Shown piece after piece: positions 43,693-52,966 of a DNA stretch of 64,000 nucleotides (positions within the stretch are counted from its first letter, which is position 1; each line of letters begins with the position of its first letter). The translations under genes and the position numbers were made by a program. The DNA comes from Sphingosinicella soli (lineage in GTDB: Bacteria > Pseudomonadota > Alphaproteobacteria > Sphingomonadales > Sphingomonadaceae), in contig NZ_JACHNZ010000007.1 in assembly GCF_014199685.1 (NCBI RefSeq), positions 37,268 through 101,267 on the forward strand, written 5' to 3'. The notes under the pieces are model-generated. The model was not told the DNA's origin. It saw nothing but the letters and a program-made list of their open reading frames with translations, and made no database searches.

Positions 43693-46641
43693 ATGAGCGA
43701 CGAAACCCGTAAAGACTACCGCGACACCGTCTTCCTGCCGAAGACCGATTTTCCGATGAAGGCCGGGCTTGCCGATGCGGAGCCGAAATGGCTCGCGCGC
43801 TGGCAGGGGCTGGATTTCTACAAGCGCCTCCGCGCCGAGCGGAAAGCCCGCGAGAAATTCGTCCTCCACGACGGCCCGCCCTACGCCAACGGCGACATGC
43901 ACATCGGCCACGCGCTCAACCATGTGCTGAAAGACATGGTCGTGCGCACGCAGACGCTGCTCGGCAAGGATGCGCCCTATGTTCCGGGCTGGGATTGCCA
44001 CGGGCTTCCGATCGAATGGAAGGTCGAGGAGGAATACCGCAAGAAGGGCAAGAACAAGGACGAGGTCGACCCCAAAGCCTTCCGCGCCGAATGCCGCGCC
44101 TACGCGCAGAACTGGGTAGACCGCCAGCGCGAGCAGCTGAAACGCCTCGGCATCAACGGCGATTGGGACAATCCCTACCTCACGATGGATTTCCAGGCGG
44201 AGGCGACGATCGTTTCCGAGCTGCTCAAGGTGGCGGAATCGGGCCAGCTCTATCGCGGCGCGAAGCCCGTGATGTGGTCACCCGTGGAAAAGACCGCGCT
44301 CGCCGAGGCGGAGGTGGAATACGAGGATATCGTCTCCACGCAGGTGGATGTGGCGTTCGAGATCACGGAGTCTCCGATCACCGAACTGGTTGGTGCGTAT
44401 GCCGTGATCTGGACGACCACGCCGTGGACTGTGCCGGTAAACCAGGCGCTCGCGTATGGTCCGGACATTGAATATGAAATTCTTCCTTGGAATGGCAAAA
44501 AGCTCCTCATTTCTAAGGAGCTTATCCCGGGCGTCCTAGAGAGGTTGATGGCAGTTAGCGGCCAAATCGGTGATGTCACCCTGACGGCGTACGGCCACGG
44601 CCAAGGCAAACAGTGGACCGGCAAAGGTTCCGATCTCGCCGGCACCATCGCCCGCCACCCGATGGCGAACCTGTTCGAATCCCCCCTCCCCTTGAGGGGA
44701 GGGGTCGGGGGTGGGGCCTCTCCGGCGGACTCGGCGGATGGGGCCACGCCCCACCCCAACCCCTCCCCTGAAGGAGAGGGGCGAGAGCCTGCGATCGACC
44801 GGCAGTCGATGCTGGCCGAGTTCTTCCTGCGCCCGCGCCCGTTCCTCCCCGGCGATTTCGTTACCACCGAGAGCGGCACCGGCCTTGTCCACATGGCGCC
44901 GGACCACGGCGAGGACGACTTCCTGCTCTGCAAGGCGCACGGCATCGATCCCGTGTTCGCGGTGGAAGGCGACGGCAAGTACCGCGCCGACTGGGCATGG
45001 CTCGGCGGGCAAGGCAGCGTCATCAACCCGAAGTTCAACGGCCCGGAAGGCCCGATCTGCTCGGACCTGAAAACTGCGGGCGGTCTGCTCGCGGCGTCGG
45101 CGGATTATTCTCACTCCTACCCGCACTCGTGGCGTTCCAAGGCCAAGGTCATCTTCCGCTGCACGCCGCAGTGGTTCGTGCCGATGGACAAGCCGATCGA
45201 AGCGCAGGGCAAAACGCTCCGCGAAACCGCGATGGCGGAGATCGAGCGTGTGCGCTGGGTGCCGGAGCGCGGGGCGAACCGCATCGGCGCGATGGTGTCC
45301 GGGCGGCCGGACTGGGTGCTCTCGCGCCAGCGCGCGTGGGGCGTGCCGATCACGCTGTTCGTCCACCGGCAGACGGGCGAATATCTCGTCGATGCGGATG
45401 TGAACGCCCGCATCGTCGCGGCGGTTCGCGCCGAGGGCGTCGATGCGTGGACGGGCACCGATCCGCAGGTCTTCCTTGGGGACGCGTACAAGGCCGACGA
45501 TTACGAGCGCATGGGCGACATTCTCGACGTGTGGTTCGATTCGGGCTGCACGCACGCGTTCGTGCTCGAATCAGGCCGCTGGCCCGATCTGCGCTGGCCC
45601 GCAGACCTTTATCTCGAAGGCTCGGACCAGCATCGCGGCTGGTTCCAGTCCTCGCTGCTGCAATCCTGCGTCACGCGCGGGCGCGCGCCTTATGACGCGG
45701 TCGTCACGCACGGCTTCACGCTCGATGCGTCGGGCCGCAAGATGTCGAAAAGCCTCGGCAACACCATCGATCCCAACAAGGTGATCGGCGAAAGCGGCGC
45801 GGACGTGCTGCGGCTGTGGGCGCTGAACGTCGATTGGCGCGAGGATCACCGCATCGGCCCGGAAATCATGCGCGGCATGACCGATGCCTACCGCAAGATC
45901 CGCAACACCTTCCGCTATCTGCTCGGCGCGCTCGACGGCTTCGACGAGGCCGAGCGCATCGCGGCGGCGGACATGCCGGAGCTGGAACGCTGGGTGCTGC
46001 ACCGCCTGGCGCAGCTCGGCGACGAACTGCGCGGCTGCGTGAACGACTTCGATTTCACGCGCTACGTCACCGTGCTCCAGGCGTTCTGCGTCCACGATCT
46101 CAGCGCCTTCTACTTCGATGTGCGCAAGGACAGCCTCTACTGCGACGCCGTGGACAGCCCGAAGCGGCGCGCCTGCCGCACGGTGATGGACACGCTGTTC
46201 CACGCGCTCACCCGCTGGTTCGCGCCCGTGCTGGTGTTCACCGCCGAAGAAGCCTGGCAGGCCCGCTTCCCCAGCGAAGACGGCTCGGTCCACCTGCTCG
46301 ATTGGCCGGAGATCGATGCGGCCTGGCTGGACGCTGCGCTCGGGCAGAAATGGGAGACGATCCGCGCCGCGCGCGAAAGCGTCACCGAGGCGATCGAGCC
46401 CTTCCGGCGTGAAAAGACGATCCGCTCGTCGAACGAGGCGGTCGTGCGTCTCCCCGAAGTTGCGGGCATTTCGGCGGCGGATTTCGCCGAGGTGTCGATC
46501 GTCAGCGCGGCCGAATATGGCGGCGATGCCACCGTGGTGACGCGCACCGAGGCGGAAAAATGCGCGCGCTGCTGGCGCCACACCGGCGATGTTGATCCCG
46601 CCACCGAACTTTGCGTGCGCTGCACCGGGGTGACGGCGTGA
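43693..46641 (+). CDS. ileS: Isoleucyl-tRNA synthetase with in-frame palindrome insertion
   Basis: The 982-residue enzyme charges tRNA-Ile and edits mischarged valine. HIGH is at residues 70-73 and KMSKS at 683-687. The editing domain has WTTTPWTVPVNQAL and GTGLVHMAPDHGEDDF. The C-terminal zinc-type knuckle reads CARCWRH-x-CVRC. It is about 44 residues longer than E. coli IleS (938). Most of this is an insertion around 330-370 that encodes a pair of inverted GC-rich palindromes (SPLPLRGGVGGG and [11 protein letters not shown]). Upstream, nucleotides of about 44380-44600 are much poorer in GC. The frame remains open, so it is probably functional. Confidence 0.97.
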   Translation: MSDETRKDYRDTVFLPKTDFPMKAGLADAEPKWLARWQGLDFYKRLRAERKAREKFVLHDGPPYANGDMHIGHALNHVLKDMVVRTQTLLGKDAPYVPGWDCHGLPIEWKVEEEYRKKGKNKDEVDPKAFRAECRAYAQNWVDRQREQLKRLGINGDWDNPYLTMDFQAEATIVSELLKVAESGQLYRGAKPVMWSPVEKTALAEAEVEYEDIVSTQVDVAFEITESPITELVGAYAVIWTTTPWTVPVNQALAYGPDIEYEILPWNGKKLLISKELIPGVLERLMAVSGQIGDVTLTAYGHGQGKQWTGKGSDLAGTIARHPMANLFESPLPLRGGVGGGASPADSADGATPHPNPSPEGEGREPAIDRQSMLAEFFLRPRPFLPGDFVTTESGTGLVHMAPDHGEDDFLLCKAHGIDPVFAVEGDGKYRADWAWLGGQGSVINPKFNGPEGPICSDLKTAGGLLAASADYSHSYPHSWRSKAKVIFRCTPQWFVPMDKPIEAQGKTLRETAMAEIERVRWVPERGANRIGAMVSGRPDWVLSRQRAWGVPITLFVHRQTGEYLVDADVNARIVAAVRAEGVDAWTGTDPQVFLGDAYKADDYERMGDILDVWFDSGCTHAFVLESGRWPDLRWPADLYLEGSDQHRGWFQSSLLQSCVTRGRAPYDAVVTHGFTLDASGRKMSKSLGNTIDPNKVIGESGADVLRLWALNVDWREDHRIGPEIMRGMTDAYRKIRNTFRYLLGALDGFDEAERIAAADMPELERWVLHRLAQLGDELRGCVNDFDFTRYVTVLQAFCVHDLSAFYFDVRKDSLYCDAVDSPKRRACRTVMDTLFHALTRWFAPVLVFTAEEAWQARFPSEDGSVHLLDWPEIDAAWLDAALGQKWETIRAARESVTEAIEPFRREKTIRSSNEAVVRLPEVAGISAADFAEVSIVSAAEYGGDATVVTRTEAEKCARCWRHTGDVDPATELCVRCTGVTA
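44681..44784. repeat. Inverted pair of GC-rich palindromes (copies D and E) inside ileS
   Basis: Copy D (about 44681-44718) reads CCCCTCCCCTTGAGGGGAGG, then GGTCGGGGGTGGGGCC. Copy E (about 44747-44784) is its inverse complement, and only about 28 bp lie between. The same repeat, in the same inverted layout, flanks the DUF559 core near 27180-27664. Both copies are translated in frame. Confidence 0.85.
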
Positions 46642-47117
46642 CGGCGGCGCGGGCCTATCTGCTTTCGGCGGCGATCTTCGTCGTCGATCAGCTCGTGAAG
46701 CTGTGGATCATCGCCGGCATCGGCCTGCAGGCGAAGGGCAGCATCAACCTGCTGCCCGTCCTCAGCCTCACGTGGGTGGAAAATCGCGGCGTCTCGATGG
46801 GGCTCTTGCAGGCGGACGGCGCGACGGAGCGCTGGATTCTCACCGCCGTCACCGCGCTCATCGCAGGCGGCGTCGCGTGGTGGATGCGCAAGGAGACGAA
46901 CCGCATCGATATTCTCGCGCTCGCGCTCGTGCTCGGCGGCGCGCTCGGCAACATCGTCGATCGCGTGCGTTTCGGCTACGTCGTCGATTTCGTGCACGTC
47001 CATGTCGGCGCATGGAGCTTTTATGTCTTCAATGTCGCCGACGCGGCGATTACGATAGGTGTCGCAATCCTGTTGCTGCGCGCGTTCTTCGAACGCAAGC
47101 CTGCGGCAGCAGAATGA
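46638..47117 (+). CDS. lspA: Lipoprotein signal peptidase (signal peptidase II)
   Basis: The 159-residue inner-membrane aspartic protease removes signal peptides from prolipoproteins. It has four hydrophobic segments. FVVDQLVKLWI lies in the first, VENRGVSMG near 43. The two catalytic Asp lie in GNIVDRVRFGYVVDFV near 112-127 and FNVADAAIT near 140. GTG 46638 overlaps the ileS stop (GTGA). ileS-lspA linkage is widespread in Proteobacteria. The gene just downstream encodes a lipoprotein. Confidence 0.95.
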   Translation: MTAARAYLLSAAIFVVDQLVKLWIIAGIGLQAKGSINLLPVLSLTWVENRGVSMGLLQADGATERWILTAVTALIAGGVAWWMRKETNRIDILALALVLGGALGNIVDRVRFGYVVDFVHVHVGAWSFYVFNVADAAITIGVAILLLRAFFERKPAAAE

Positions 47118-47133
47118 AGTGGAGTTGAAAAGC

Positions 47134-47565
47134 ATGTCTTCCCTGACGCGCGCTGCCCTTTTGGGCGTAACGGTGCTTGGTCTTTCCGCCTGCGGCAGCA
47201 GCGGCATCTTCGGGCGCGACGCGCCGGACGAGTTCGCCATCGGCCGCTCCGCGCCGCTTGTCGTGCCGCCGGACTACAACCTCGCCCCGCCGCGCCCCGG
47301 CGCGCCGCGTCCGATGGAAACCGATGCGCAGACGCAGGCGATGGAAGCGCTGTTCGGCGCGGGCGTGCGCCCGGCGCCGAAGTCGGTCGGAGAGCAGAAG
47401 CTGCTCGACGATGCAGGCGCGACGCGCCCCGATCCCTCGGCGCGCTCCACGGCAGGCGATCCCGCCACGGAAGTCGTCAACAAGGGCGCGACCCTGAAGA
47501 CGATCATCGACGCGCAGCCGGGCAGCAGCGATCCGGCGACGGCGAGCGCTTCGATCGGCGGCTAG
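47134..47565 (+). CDS. DUF3035-family lipoprotein
   Basis: The 143-residue protein has a lipoprotein signal ending in LGLSAC (Cys near residue 20). A low-complexity, Pro- and Ala-rich mature part follows, containing the conserved PDEFAIGRSAPLVVPPDYNL of DUF3035. Function is unknown. It is presumably held in the membrane by its lipid and processed by the LspA made from the gene just upstream. Its TAG stop directly abuts the TAG stop of the convergent DUF853 gene within GCTAGCTA. Confidence 0.85.
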   Translation: MSSLTRAALLGVTVLGLSACGSSGIFGRDAPDEFAIGRSAPLVVPPDYNLAPPRPGAPRPMETDAQTQAMEALFGAGVRPAPKSVGEQKLLDDAGATRPDPSARSTAGDPATEVVNKGATLKTIIDAQPGSSDPATASASIGG

Positions 47566-49173
47566 CTACCCGATCTTCTTCGCCACGCCGCGGCTGAAGC
47601 TGCCGAGGACGCCGCGGCCGATGCGGCCGCCCATCGGGCCGGCGATCGCCTTGCCGATCTCGTAGCCGATCTGGCTGCCTGCGGTTCCCACAGCGGTCGA
47701 GGTCGCCGATGCGCTGCGGCGCGAGGGCTTCTTGCCCGCGAGGCTGTCGCCGAAGTCGCGCGCCTTCTTGGCGACGAACGCGCCGATCACCGCGCCCGCG
47801 ATCTTGCCGAGGATGCTGTTCGACCAGTTGCTGCCGGTCTTGCCGCGCGCCGCCGGGGCTTCTTCCTCCACGGTTTCGAGCGCCTGCTCCGCGCGCGCCT
47901 TCAGAATCTCGAACGCCGATTCGCGGTCGATGCTCTCCTCATAGCGCCCCGCGAAGGGTGAACTTGCGATCATCACCTTGCGCTCCTGCTCGGTCAGCGG
48001 CCCGAGTCGCGAGCAGGGTGGGCGGATGAGCGCGCGCTCCACGGGTGCGGGCGCGCCGTCGCTGTCGAGCAGCGAAACGAGCGCCTCGCCGACCTTCAGC
48101 TCGGTGATCGCGGTCACGACATCGAGCCCCGGATTGATGCGGAACGTCTCGGCGGCGGCCTTGATGGCCTTCTGGTCGCGCGGCGTGAAGGCGCGCAGCG
48201 CGTGCTGGATGCGGTTGCCGAGCTGCCCGCCGACGTCCTCGGGAACGTCGATCGGGTTCTGCGTGATGAAATAGACGCCGACGCCTTTCGAACGGATCAG
48301 ACGCACCACCTGCTCCACCTTTTCGAGCAGTGCCTTCGGCGCCTCGTCGAACAGCAGGTGGGCCTCGTCGAAGAAGAACACCATCTTCGGCTTGTCGGGG
48401 TCGCCCACCTCCGGCAGCGCTTCGAACAGTTCCGAAAGCAGCCACAGCAGGAATGTGGAATAAAGCCGCGGGCTCTGCATCAGCTTGTCGGCGGCAAGGA
48501 TGTTCACCTGCCCGCGTCCGTCGTCCGCCACCGTCATCAGGTCGGCGACGCTGAGCGCAGGCTCGGCGAAGAAGCGCGCGCCGTCCTCGTTCTCCAGCAC
48601 CAGCAGCTGCCGCTGGATGGCGCCGACGCTCGCCTTGGTGACGTTGCCGTAGCGCGTGCCGATCGTCGCGGCATTGTCCGCCACATAGGTCAGCATCGAT
48701 TGCAGATCCTTGAGGTCCAGCAGCATCAGCTGTTCCTCGTCGGCGATGCGGAAGGCGATGGTGAGCACGCCCTCCTGCGTTTCGTTCAGCCCCATCAGGC
48801 GGGAGAGCAGCAGTGGCCCCATTTCCGAAACCGTGGTGCGCACAGGGTGCCCCTGCTCGCCGAACAGATCCCAGAACACCACCGGGAAGGCTTCGTAGGC
48901 ATAATCGGCAAGGCCCATGCCGGCGGCACGTTTCTGCAGGGCGTCGTGCGCCTTGTGCGTCGCAGAGCCCGGCATGGCGAGCCCGGCAAGGTCGCCCTTC
49001 ACGTCCGCCATGAACACGGGCACGCCGATCTTCGAGAAGCCCTCGGCGAGGATTTGCAGGCTCACGGTCTTGCCTGTGCCCGTCGCGCCCGCGATCAGGC
49101 CGTGCCGGTTGGCGCGTTTCAGATCGAGTTCGAGCGCCTTGTCACCCGCCGCACCGACGAAAATCGTTCCCAT
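47566..49173 (-). CDS. HerA-like helicase/ATPase (DUF853)
   Basis: The 535-residue ATPase belongs to the DUF853 (YjgR) family. Walker A GLIAGATGTGKTVSLQ is near residue 27, VFMADVKGDLAGLA near 55, Walker B KMVFFFDEAHLLFDEAP near 275, and VYFITQNPIDVPEDVGGQ near 312. A basic, Gly-rich C-terminus follows. The DNA or protein substrate is not known. ATG 49173 was chosen over GTG 49176 because spacing to AGGGAG is better. It is the second HerA-like ATPase in the window and unlike the DUF87 one. Confidence 0.9.
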   Translation of the reverse strand: MGTIFVGAAGDKALELDLKRANRHGLIAGATGTGKTVSLQILAEGFSKIGVPVFMADVKGDLAGLAMPGSATHKAHDALQKRAAGMGLADYAYEAFPVVFWDLFGEQGHPVRTTVSEMGPLLLSRLMGLNETQEGVLTIAFRIADEEQLMLLDLKDLQSMLTYVADNAATIGTRYGNVTKASVGAIQRQLLVLENEDGARFFAEPALSVADLMTVADDGRGQVNILAADKLMQSPRLYSTFLLWLLSELFEALPEVGDPDKPKMVFFFDEAHLLFDEAPKALLEKVEQVVRLIRSKGVGVYFITQNPIDVPEDVGGQLGNRIQHALRAFTPRDQKAIKAAAETFRINPGLDVVTAITELKVGEALVSLLDSDGAPAPVERALIRPPCSRLGPLTEQERKVMIASSPFAGRYEESIDRESAFEILKARAEQALETVEEEAPAARGKTGSNWSNSILGKIAGAVIGAFVAKKARDFGDSLAGKKPSRRSASATSTAVGTAGSQIGYEIGKAIAGPMGGRIGRGVLGSFSRGVAKKIG

Positions 49174-49240
49174 CACCCGCTCCCTGTCCGCTCCGGCACA
49201 AGTAAAGCATGTCGCGCGAAAACCGAAAGCCGGAAAAGAA

Positions 49241-49278
49241 AACCCCGGCCGCGAGCGTGTCGCGACCGGGGTTCTGTT
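49241..49278 (-). terminator. Intrinsic terminator downstream of the DegP-like gene
   Basis: On the minus strand AACCCCGG pairs with CCGGGGTT, with an inner TCGC/GCGA extension. A T-rich tract (TTCTTTTC) follows. It ends the hflK-hflC-degP transcript before the DUF853 gene. Confidence 0.8.
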
Positions 49279-49299
49279 TCTGGCCGAAGCGGCCGGGGC

Positions 49300-50850
49300 T
49301 CAGCCGTCGTCCTTGCCCATCATGGAGATGCCGATGAACTGCGGCGGGCGCGCGCCGCGCTTCACGAACAGCACGACCGTATCGCGCCCGGCCTTGCGCG
49401 CGGCGGCGACGGCGGCAGCAGCGGCGGCCGGTGTCTTGGTCAGCTGCTGGTTGATCGAAAGGATCACGTCGCCGCGCTGCAGGCCGCGCTTGGCGGCATC
49501 GCTGTTGCGGTTCAGGCTGGCGATCACCACGCCCTCGACCTCGTTGTCGATGCCGAGCTGGCGGCGCACTTCGGGGGTCAGTTCGGCAAGCGTGATGCCC
49601 AGGCTGCGACGGGCCGATGCCGCCGCTTCGCTCGTCGCCGCGTCACCGTCCGGGGCTTCGTCGTCGGCGCCCGCCACGGCGATTTCAGACGGCCGCTCGA
49701 TCAGCGTCGCCTGCACGGTCTGGCGCTTGCCCTTGCGGTAGAATTCGATCGGTACGCGGCTGCCGATGCCGCTGTTCGCGACGATCGACGACAGCGTGTT
49801 GTCGACGGTCACTTCCTGGTTGTTCACGCGCGTGATGACGTCGCCGGGAAGAATGCCGGCTTTCTTCGCCGGGCCGTCGTTCTCGACGCTCGCGACAATC
49901 TCGCCGCGATCCTTCTGGAGCCCGAGCGCCGAAGCGATCTCCGGCGTCACCGGCTGGATGCTGACGCCCATGTAGCCGCGCCGAACGCGCCCGATCGAGC
50001 GCAGCTGGTCGATCACCGGCGAGGCCTGCTCGGCGGGGATCGCGAAGCCGATGCCCACGTTGCCGCCCGTCGGCGAGAAGATCGCCGTGTTCACGCCGAT
50101 CACGTTGCCGGAAAGGTCGAACATCGGCCCGCCCGAATTGCCCTGGTTGATCGAGGCGTCGGTCTGGATGTAGCGGTCGTATTGCCCCGCCTGGATATTG
50201 CGGTGCAGCGCCGACACGATGCCCGCCGTCACCGTGCCGCCCAGGCCGAACGGGTTGCCGATGGCGATCACCCAGTCGCCCACGCGCACGCGCTCGGACT
50301 GGCCGAAGCGCACGTAAGGCAGATCCTTGCCCTCGATCTTCAGAAGTGCGAGATCGGAAAGCGGGTCGCGGCCCACGATGCGTGCCGAATATTCGGTGCG
50401 GTCGGACAGCGTCACGGTGATCTTGTCGACCGCCTCGGCGCCGCCGCGTCCGGTGACGACGTGGTTGTTGGTGACGACATAGCCGTCCGGCGAGATGATG
50501 AAGCCGGAGCCCAGCGACTGCGCCTCGCGCGTCTCGGGTTCCTGGCCTTCCTGCTGCTGCTGTTCCTGAAAGCGGCGGAACAGTTCATCGAGCGGCGTGC
50601 CCGGCGCGAAGCGGGGAACCCCGCGCATGCGGCCCACCTCGATCTCCTGCGTGGTGGAGACGTTGACGACTGCGGGCTGCAGCCGCGCGGTCAGGTCCGC
50701 GAAGCTGCCCGGCGCGCCGCCGGGGGCGCTGACAGGCGCCTGCACCGGCTGCTGCTGCGTCTGCTGGGCATGGCCCGGTTCCTGAAGGGCAAGCGTTGCG
50801 GCGCTGGCGAACAGAACGGCCGCGCCGGTCATGGCAAATGCGATACGCAC
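49300..50850 (-). CDS. degP: Do-family periplasmic serine protease (DegP/DegQ-like)
   Basis: The 516-residue protease-chaperone degrades misfolded envelope proteins. It has a signal peptide (ATLALQEPGHAQ). The trypsin-like domain has catalytic His in VVTNNHVVTG, Asp in DPLSDLALLKI and Ser in INQGNSGGPMF. Two PDZ domains follow (about 280-375 and 420-510), with a Gln-rich LA-loop near 105. GTG 50850 was selected: GAGGAGACGAG precedes it and it gives a good signal peptide. An ATG at 50877 has no ribosome site. It lies downstream of hflK-hflC, which also controls protein quality. Confidence 0.93.
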   Translation of the reverse strand: MRIAFAMTGAAVLFASAATLALQEPGHAQQTQQQPVQAPVSAPGGAPGSFADLTARLQPAVVNVSTTQEIEVGRMRGVPRFAPGTPLDELFRRFQEQQQQEGQEPETREAQSLGSGFIISPDGYVVTNNHVVTGRGGAEAVDKITVTLSDRTEYSARIVGRDPLSDLALLKIEGKDLPYVRFGQSERVRVGDWVIAIGNPFGLGGTVTAGIVSALHRNIQAGQYDRYIQTDASINQGNSGGPMFDLSGNVIGVNTAIFSPTGGNVGIGFAIPAEQASPVIDQLRSIGRVRRGYMGVSIQPVTPEIASALGLQKDRGEIVASVENDGPAKKAGILPGDVITRVNNQEVTVDNTLSSIVANSGIGSRVPIEFYRKGKRQTVQATLIERPSEIAVAGADDEAPDGDAATSEAAASARRSLGITLAELTPEVRRQLGIDNEVEGVVIASLNRNSDAAKRGLQRGDVILSINQQLTKTPAAAAAAVAAARKAGRDTVVLFVKRGARPPQFIGISMMGKDDG

Positions 50851-50971
50851 GTATCTCGTCTCCTCAAGTGACGCCATTTAAGAACCGCTCGGCGTCAATA
50901 CAATCGTGTCCCCCGTGTCTCCCGCCTGCATCCGCGCGAACGGGTGCGGGCGAAAGTGCTATCGATACGGA

Positions 50972-51814
50972 TCAGCGCCCGCGCATCCCTTGGAACTCGC
51001 GCAGGAATTCATTGTCGGGCGACAGGATCACGCTGGCGTTGCCGTCGCTGAACGTGGTCCGATACGCCTGCATGGCGCGGTAGAACGCGTAGAAGTCCTC
51101 GTCCTTGCCGAAAGACTGCGCGTAAACGCGCGAGGCTTCGGCGTCGGCTTCGGCGCGGATGATCTGTGCCTCCTTGCGGCCCTGTGCGCGGATCGATTCG
51201 GCCTCCTGCTGGCGCGCGGTCTGCATGCGCAGGAACGCCGACTGCAGCGGATCACCGGGCGGCAGGTCGGCGCGCTTGATGCGCACGTCGACGATTTCCG
51301 CGCCGTAACGGCTGGCTTCGCGATTCACCGCTTCCTGGATCGTGTCCATCAACTGGCCGCGTTCGGGGCTCAGCAATGTCGCGAACGTCTGCCGGCCAAG
51401 CTCGTTGCGCAGGCGCGAACCGAGAATGCGCGAAAGTTCGTCGGCGACGCGGTCTTCCGATCGCACGGTCTGGTACATGCGCAGCGGATCGATGATGCGG
51501 AACCGCGCGAACGCATCGACCACCAGGCGCAGCTGATCGGTGGAAAGCACCACCTGCTGCGGCATGTCGAGATCGCGGATACGCTTGTCGACCCACACCA
51601 CGTTTTCGATGAACGGCGCCTTGAGCGTCAGCCCGGCGCCGGTCGCGCCGAAGGGGTCGTCGGCGTTGTAGCGGTTGACGATCCTGTCGGGCTTGCCGAG
51701 CCGCACGATGATCGCCTGCTGCGATTCCGAAACGGTGAACAGCGACGTGGTGATCAGGATCAGCGCAAGGAAGGCGAGGCCGACGAGGGCGATAGGATTG
51801 CGCAGCAAGGTCAT
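50972..51814 (-). CDS. hflC: HflC, SPFH-domain protease modulator
   Basis: The 280-residue protein has an N-terminal membrane anchor (IALVGLAFLALILITTSLF) and a band-7/SPFH domain (about 25-190: TVSESQQAIIVRLGKPDR, then RIIDPLRMYQTV). A helical C-terminus rich in Ala, Glu and Arg follows. HflK and HflC form a large membrane cage around FtsH and modulate its proteolysis. Start overlaps the hflK stop by four bases. Length is somewhat below E. coli HflC (334). Confidence 0.94.
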   Translation of the reverse strand: MTLLRNPIALVGLAFLALILITTSLFTVSESQQAIIVRLGKPDRIVNRYNADDPFGATGAGLTLKAPFIENVVWVDKRIRDLDMPQQVVLSTDQLRLVVDAFARFRIIDPLRMYQTVRSEDRVADELSRILGSRLRNELGRQTFATLLSPERGQLMDTIQEAVNREASRYGAEIVDVRIKRADLPPGDPLQSAFLRMQTARQQEAESIRAQGRKEAQIIRAEADAEASRVYAQSFGKDEDFYAFYRAMQAYRTTFSDGNASVILSPDNEFLREFQGMRGR

Positions 51815-52878
51815 TGCGCAGCTCCCGCGGCGTTTGCGACGGCGCGTTTCCGCACCTCCGGCAGCGGCAGATAGGGCACGACGCCGTCAGCCTCGATGAT
51901 CGTCTTGTCCACCTTGCCGAGCACCTCTTCCATCGTCTCCAGATACATGCGCTTGCGCGTCACGGCGGGCGCAAGCCGATACTGCGCGTACACCGCGTCG
52001 AAGGCCGCCGCCTGCCCCTGCGCCAGCGACAGCAGCGACTGCGAATAGCGCCGCGCCTCGTTCAGGTACTGCTCGGCGTTCTGCTGCGCGGCGGACACGT
52101 CCTTGAAGGCCGTATCGACGGCGGCGGGCGGGTCGGCCTGCTTGATATCGACACCGACCACGTCGATGCCCGCCTTGTAGCTGTCGAGCATTTCCTGAGT
52201 GCGCACACGCACCTGCTCGGCGATCTGGGCGCGCTGCGGCCCGATCGCGGCGTCGAGCGGAACACGGGCAACCTCTGCGCGCATCGCCGATTCGGCGACC
52301 TCGTGGATCGTCGTCTCCGGCTCGGCGAGCTGGAACAGGAACTGCACGGGATCCTTGATTTTCCAGCGCACCGCATAGGCGATGTCGATGATGTTCTGAT
52401 CGCCCGTCAGCATCAGATTTTCGCTCGATTCGTTGGGCCTTCCGATCTCGATCGTCGCCACCGTCTCCACCGCAGGCTTGGTCACCGTTTCGATCGGCGC
52501 CGGCAGCTTGAAGTGCATGCCCGGGCCCGTCGTGCGGGAATAGGCGCCGAACCGCTGCACGACGCCGCGTTCTTCGGGCACCACGCGATAGAAGGACGAG
52601 AAAGCAACCCAGACAAGCACGAGTCCGAGAAGAATATAGCCCCACGGCAACGCGCCGCCTTTCGGGCCGCCGGGGAGCCCCGAACGAAGACGCTCCTGGC
52701 TGCGCCGGATGAAATCGTCGAAATCGGGACCGCCGCCACCGCCGCCGCGCCCGCCGTTTCCGCCGCCCGAGCCACCACCGGAACCGCCCCCGGAACCACC
52801 GCCCCAGGGGTTGCGCGGCCCGTTGCCGCTGCCGCTGCCCCAGGGCCCGGAGCTGTTATTGTTGATCTGCCAAGGCAT
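51811..52878 (-). CDS. hflK: HflK, SPFH-domain protease modulator
   Basis: The 355-residue partner of HflC has the Gly-, Asn- and Pro-rich N-terminus typical of HflK (about 1-50). A membrane helix (GYILLGLVLVWVAFSSF) is near 78-95, and the SPFH domain spans about 100-290 (VVPEERGVVQRFGAYSR, then YAVRWKIKDPVQFLF). A C-terminal coiled region follows. It lies first in the hflK-hflC-degP unit and diverges from mrp across about 90 bp that must hold both promoters. Confidence 0.94.
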   Translation of the reverse strand: MPWQINNNSSGPWGSGSGNGPRNPWGGGSGGGSGGGSGGGNGGRGGGGGGPDFDDFIRRSQERLRSGLPGGPKGGALPWGYILLGLVLVWVAFSSFYRVVPEERGVVQRFGAYSRTTGPGMHFKLPAPIETVTKPAVETVATIEIGRPNESSENLMLTGDQNIIDIAYAVRWKIKDPVQFLFQLAEPETTIHEVAESAMRAEVARVPLDAAIGPQRAQIAEQVRVRTQEMLDSYKAGIDVVGVDIKQADPPAAVDTAFKDVSAAQQNAEQYLNEARRYSQSLLSLAQGQAAAFDAVYAQYRLAPAVTRKRMYLETMEEVLGKVDKTIIEADGVVPYLPLPEVRKRAVANAAGAAQ

Positions 52879-52966
52879 TCGTTACCTGTCGATTGCTTCC
52901 AATGAGCTGCCTATATACGGACGCCTCTGGAAATTTGCGAGAGATGCTGACCACCAAGGAGCGAAA

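Noticed and set aside
48202..50871. An 889-codon plus-strand open frame opposite the DUF853, DegP and HflC region
   Set aside because: Its translation is Arg-, His- and Asp-rich with no domain, and it is the antisense of two certain genes. It reflects high GC only.
49300..50877. Starting the DegP-like gene at ATG 50877
   Set aside because: There is no ribosome site there, while GTG 50850 has GAGGAGACGAG in front and gives a clean signal peptide.
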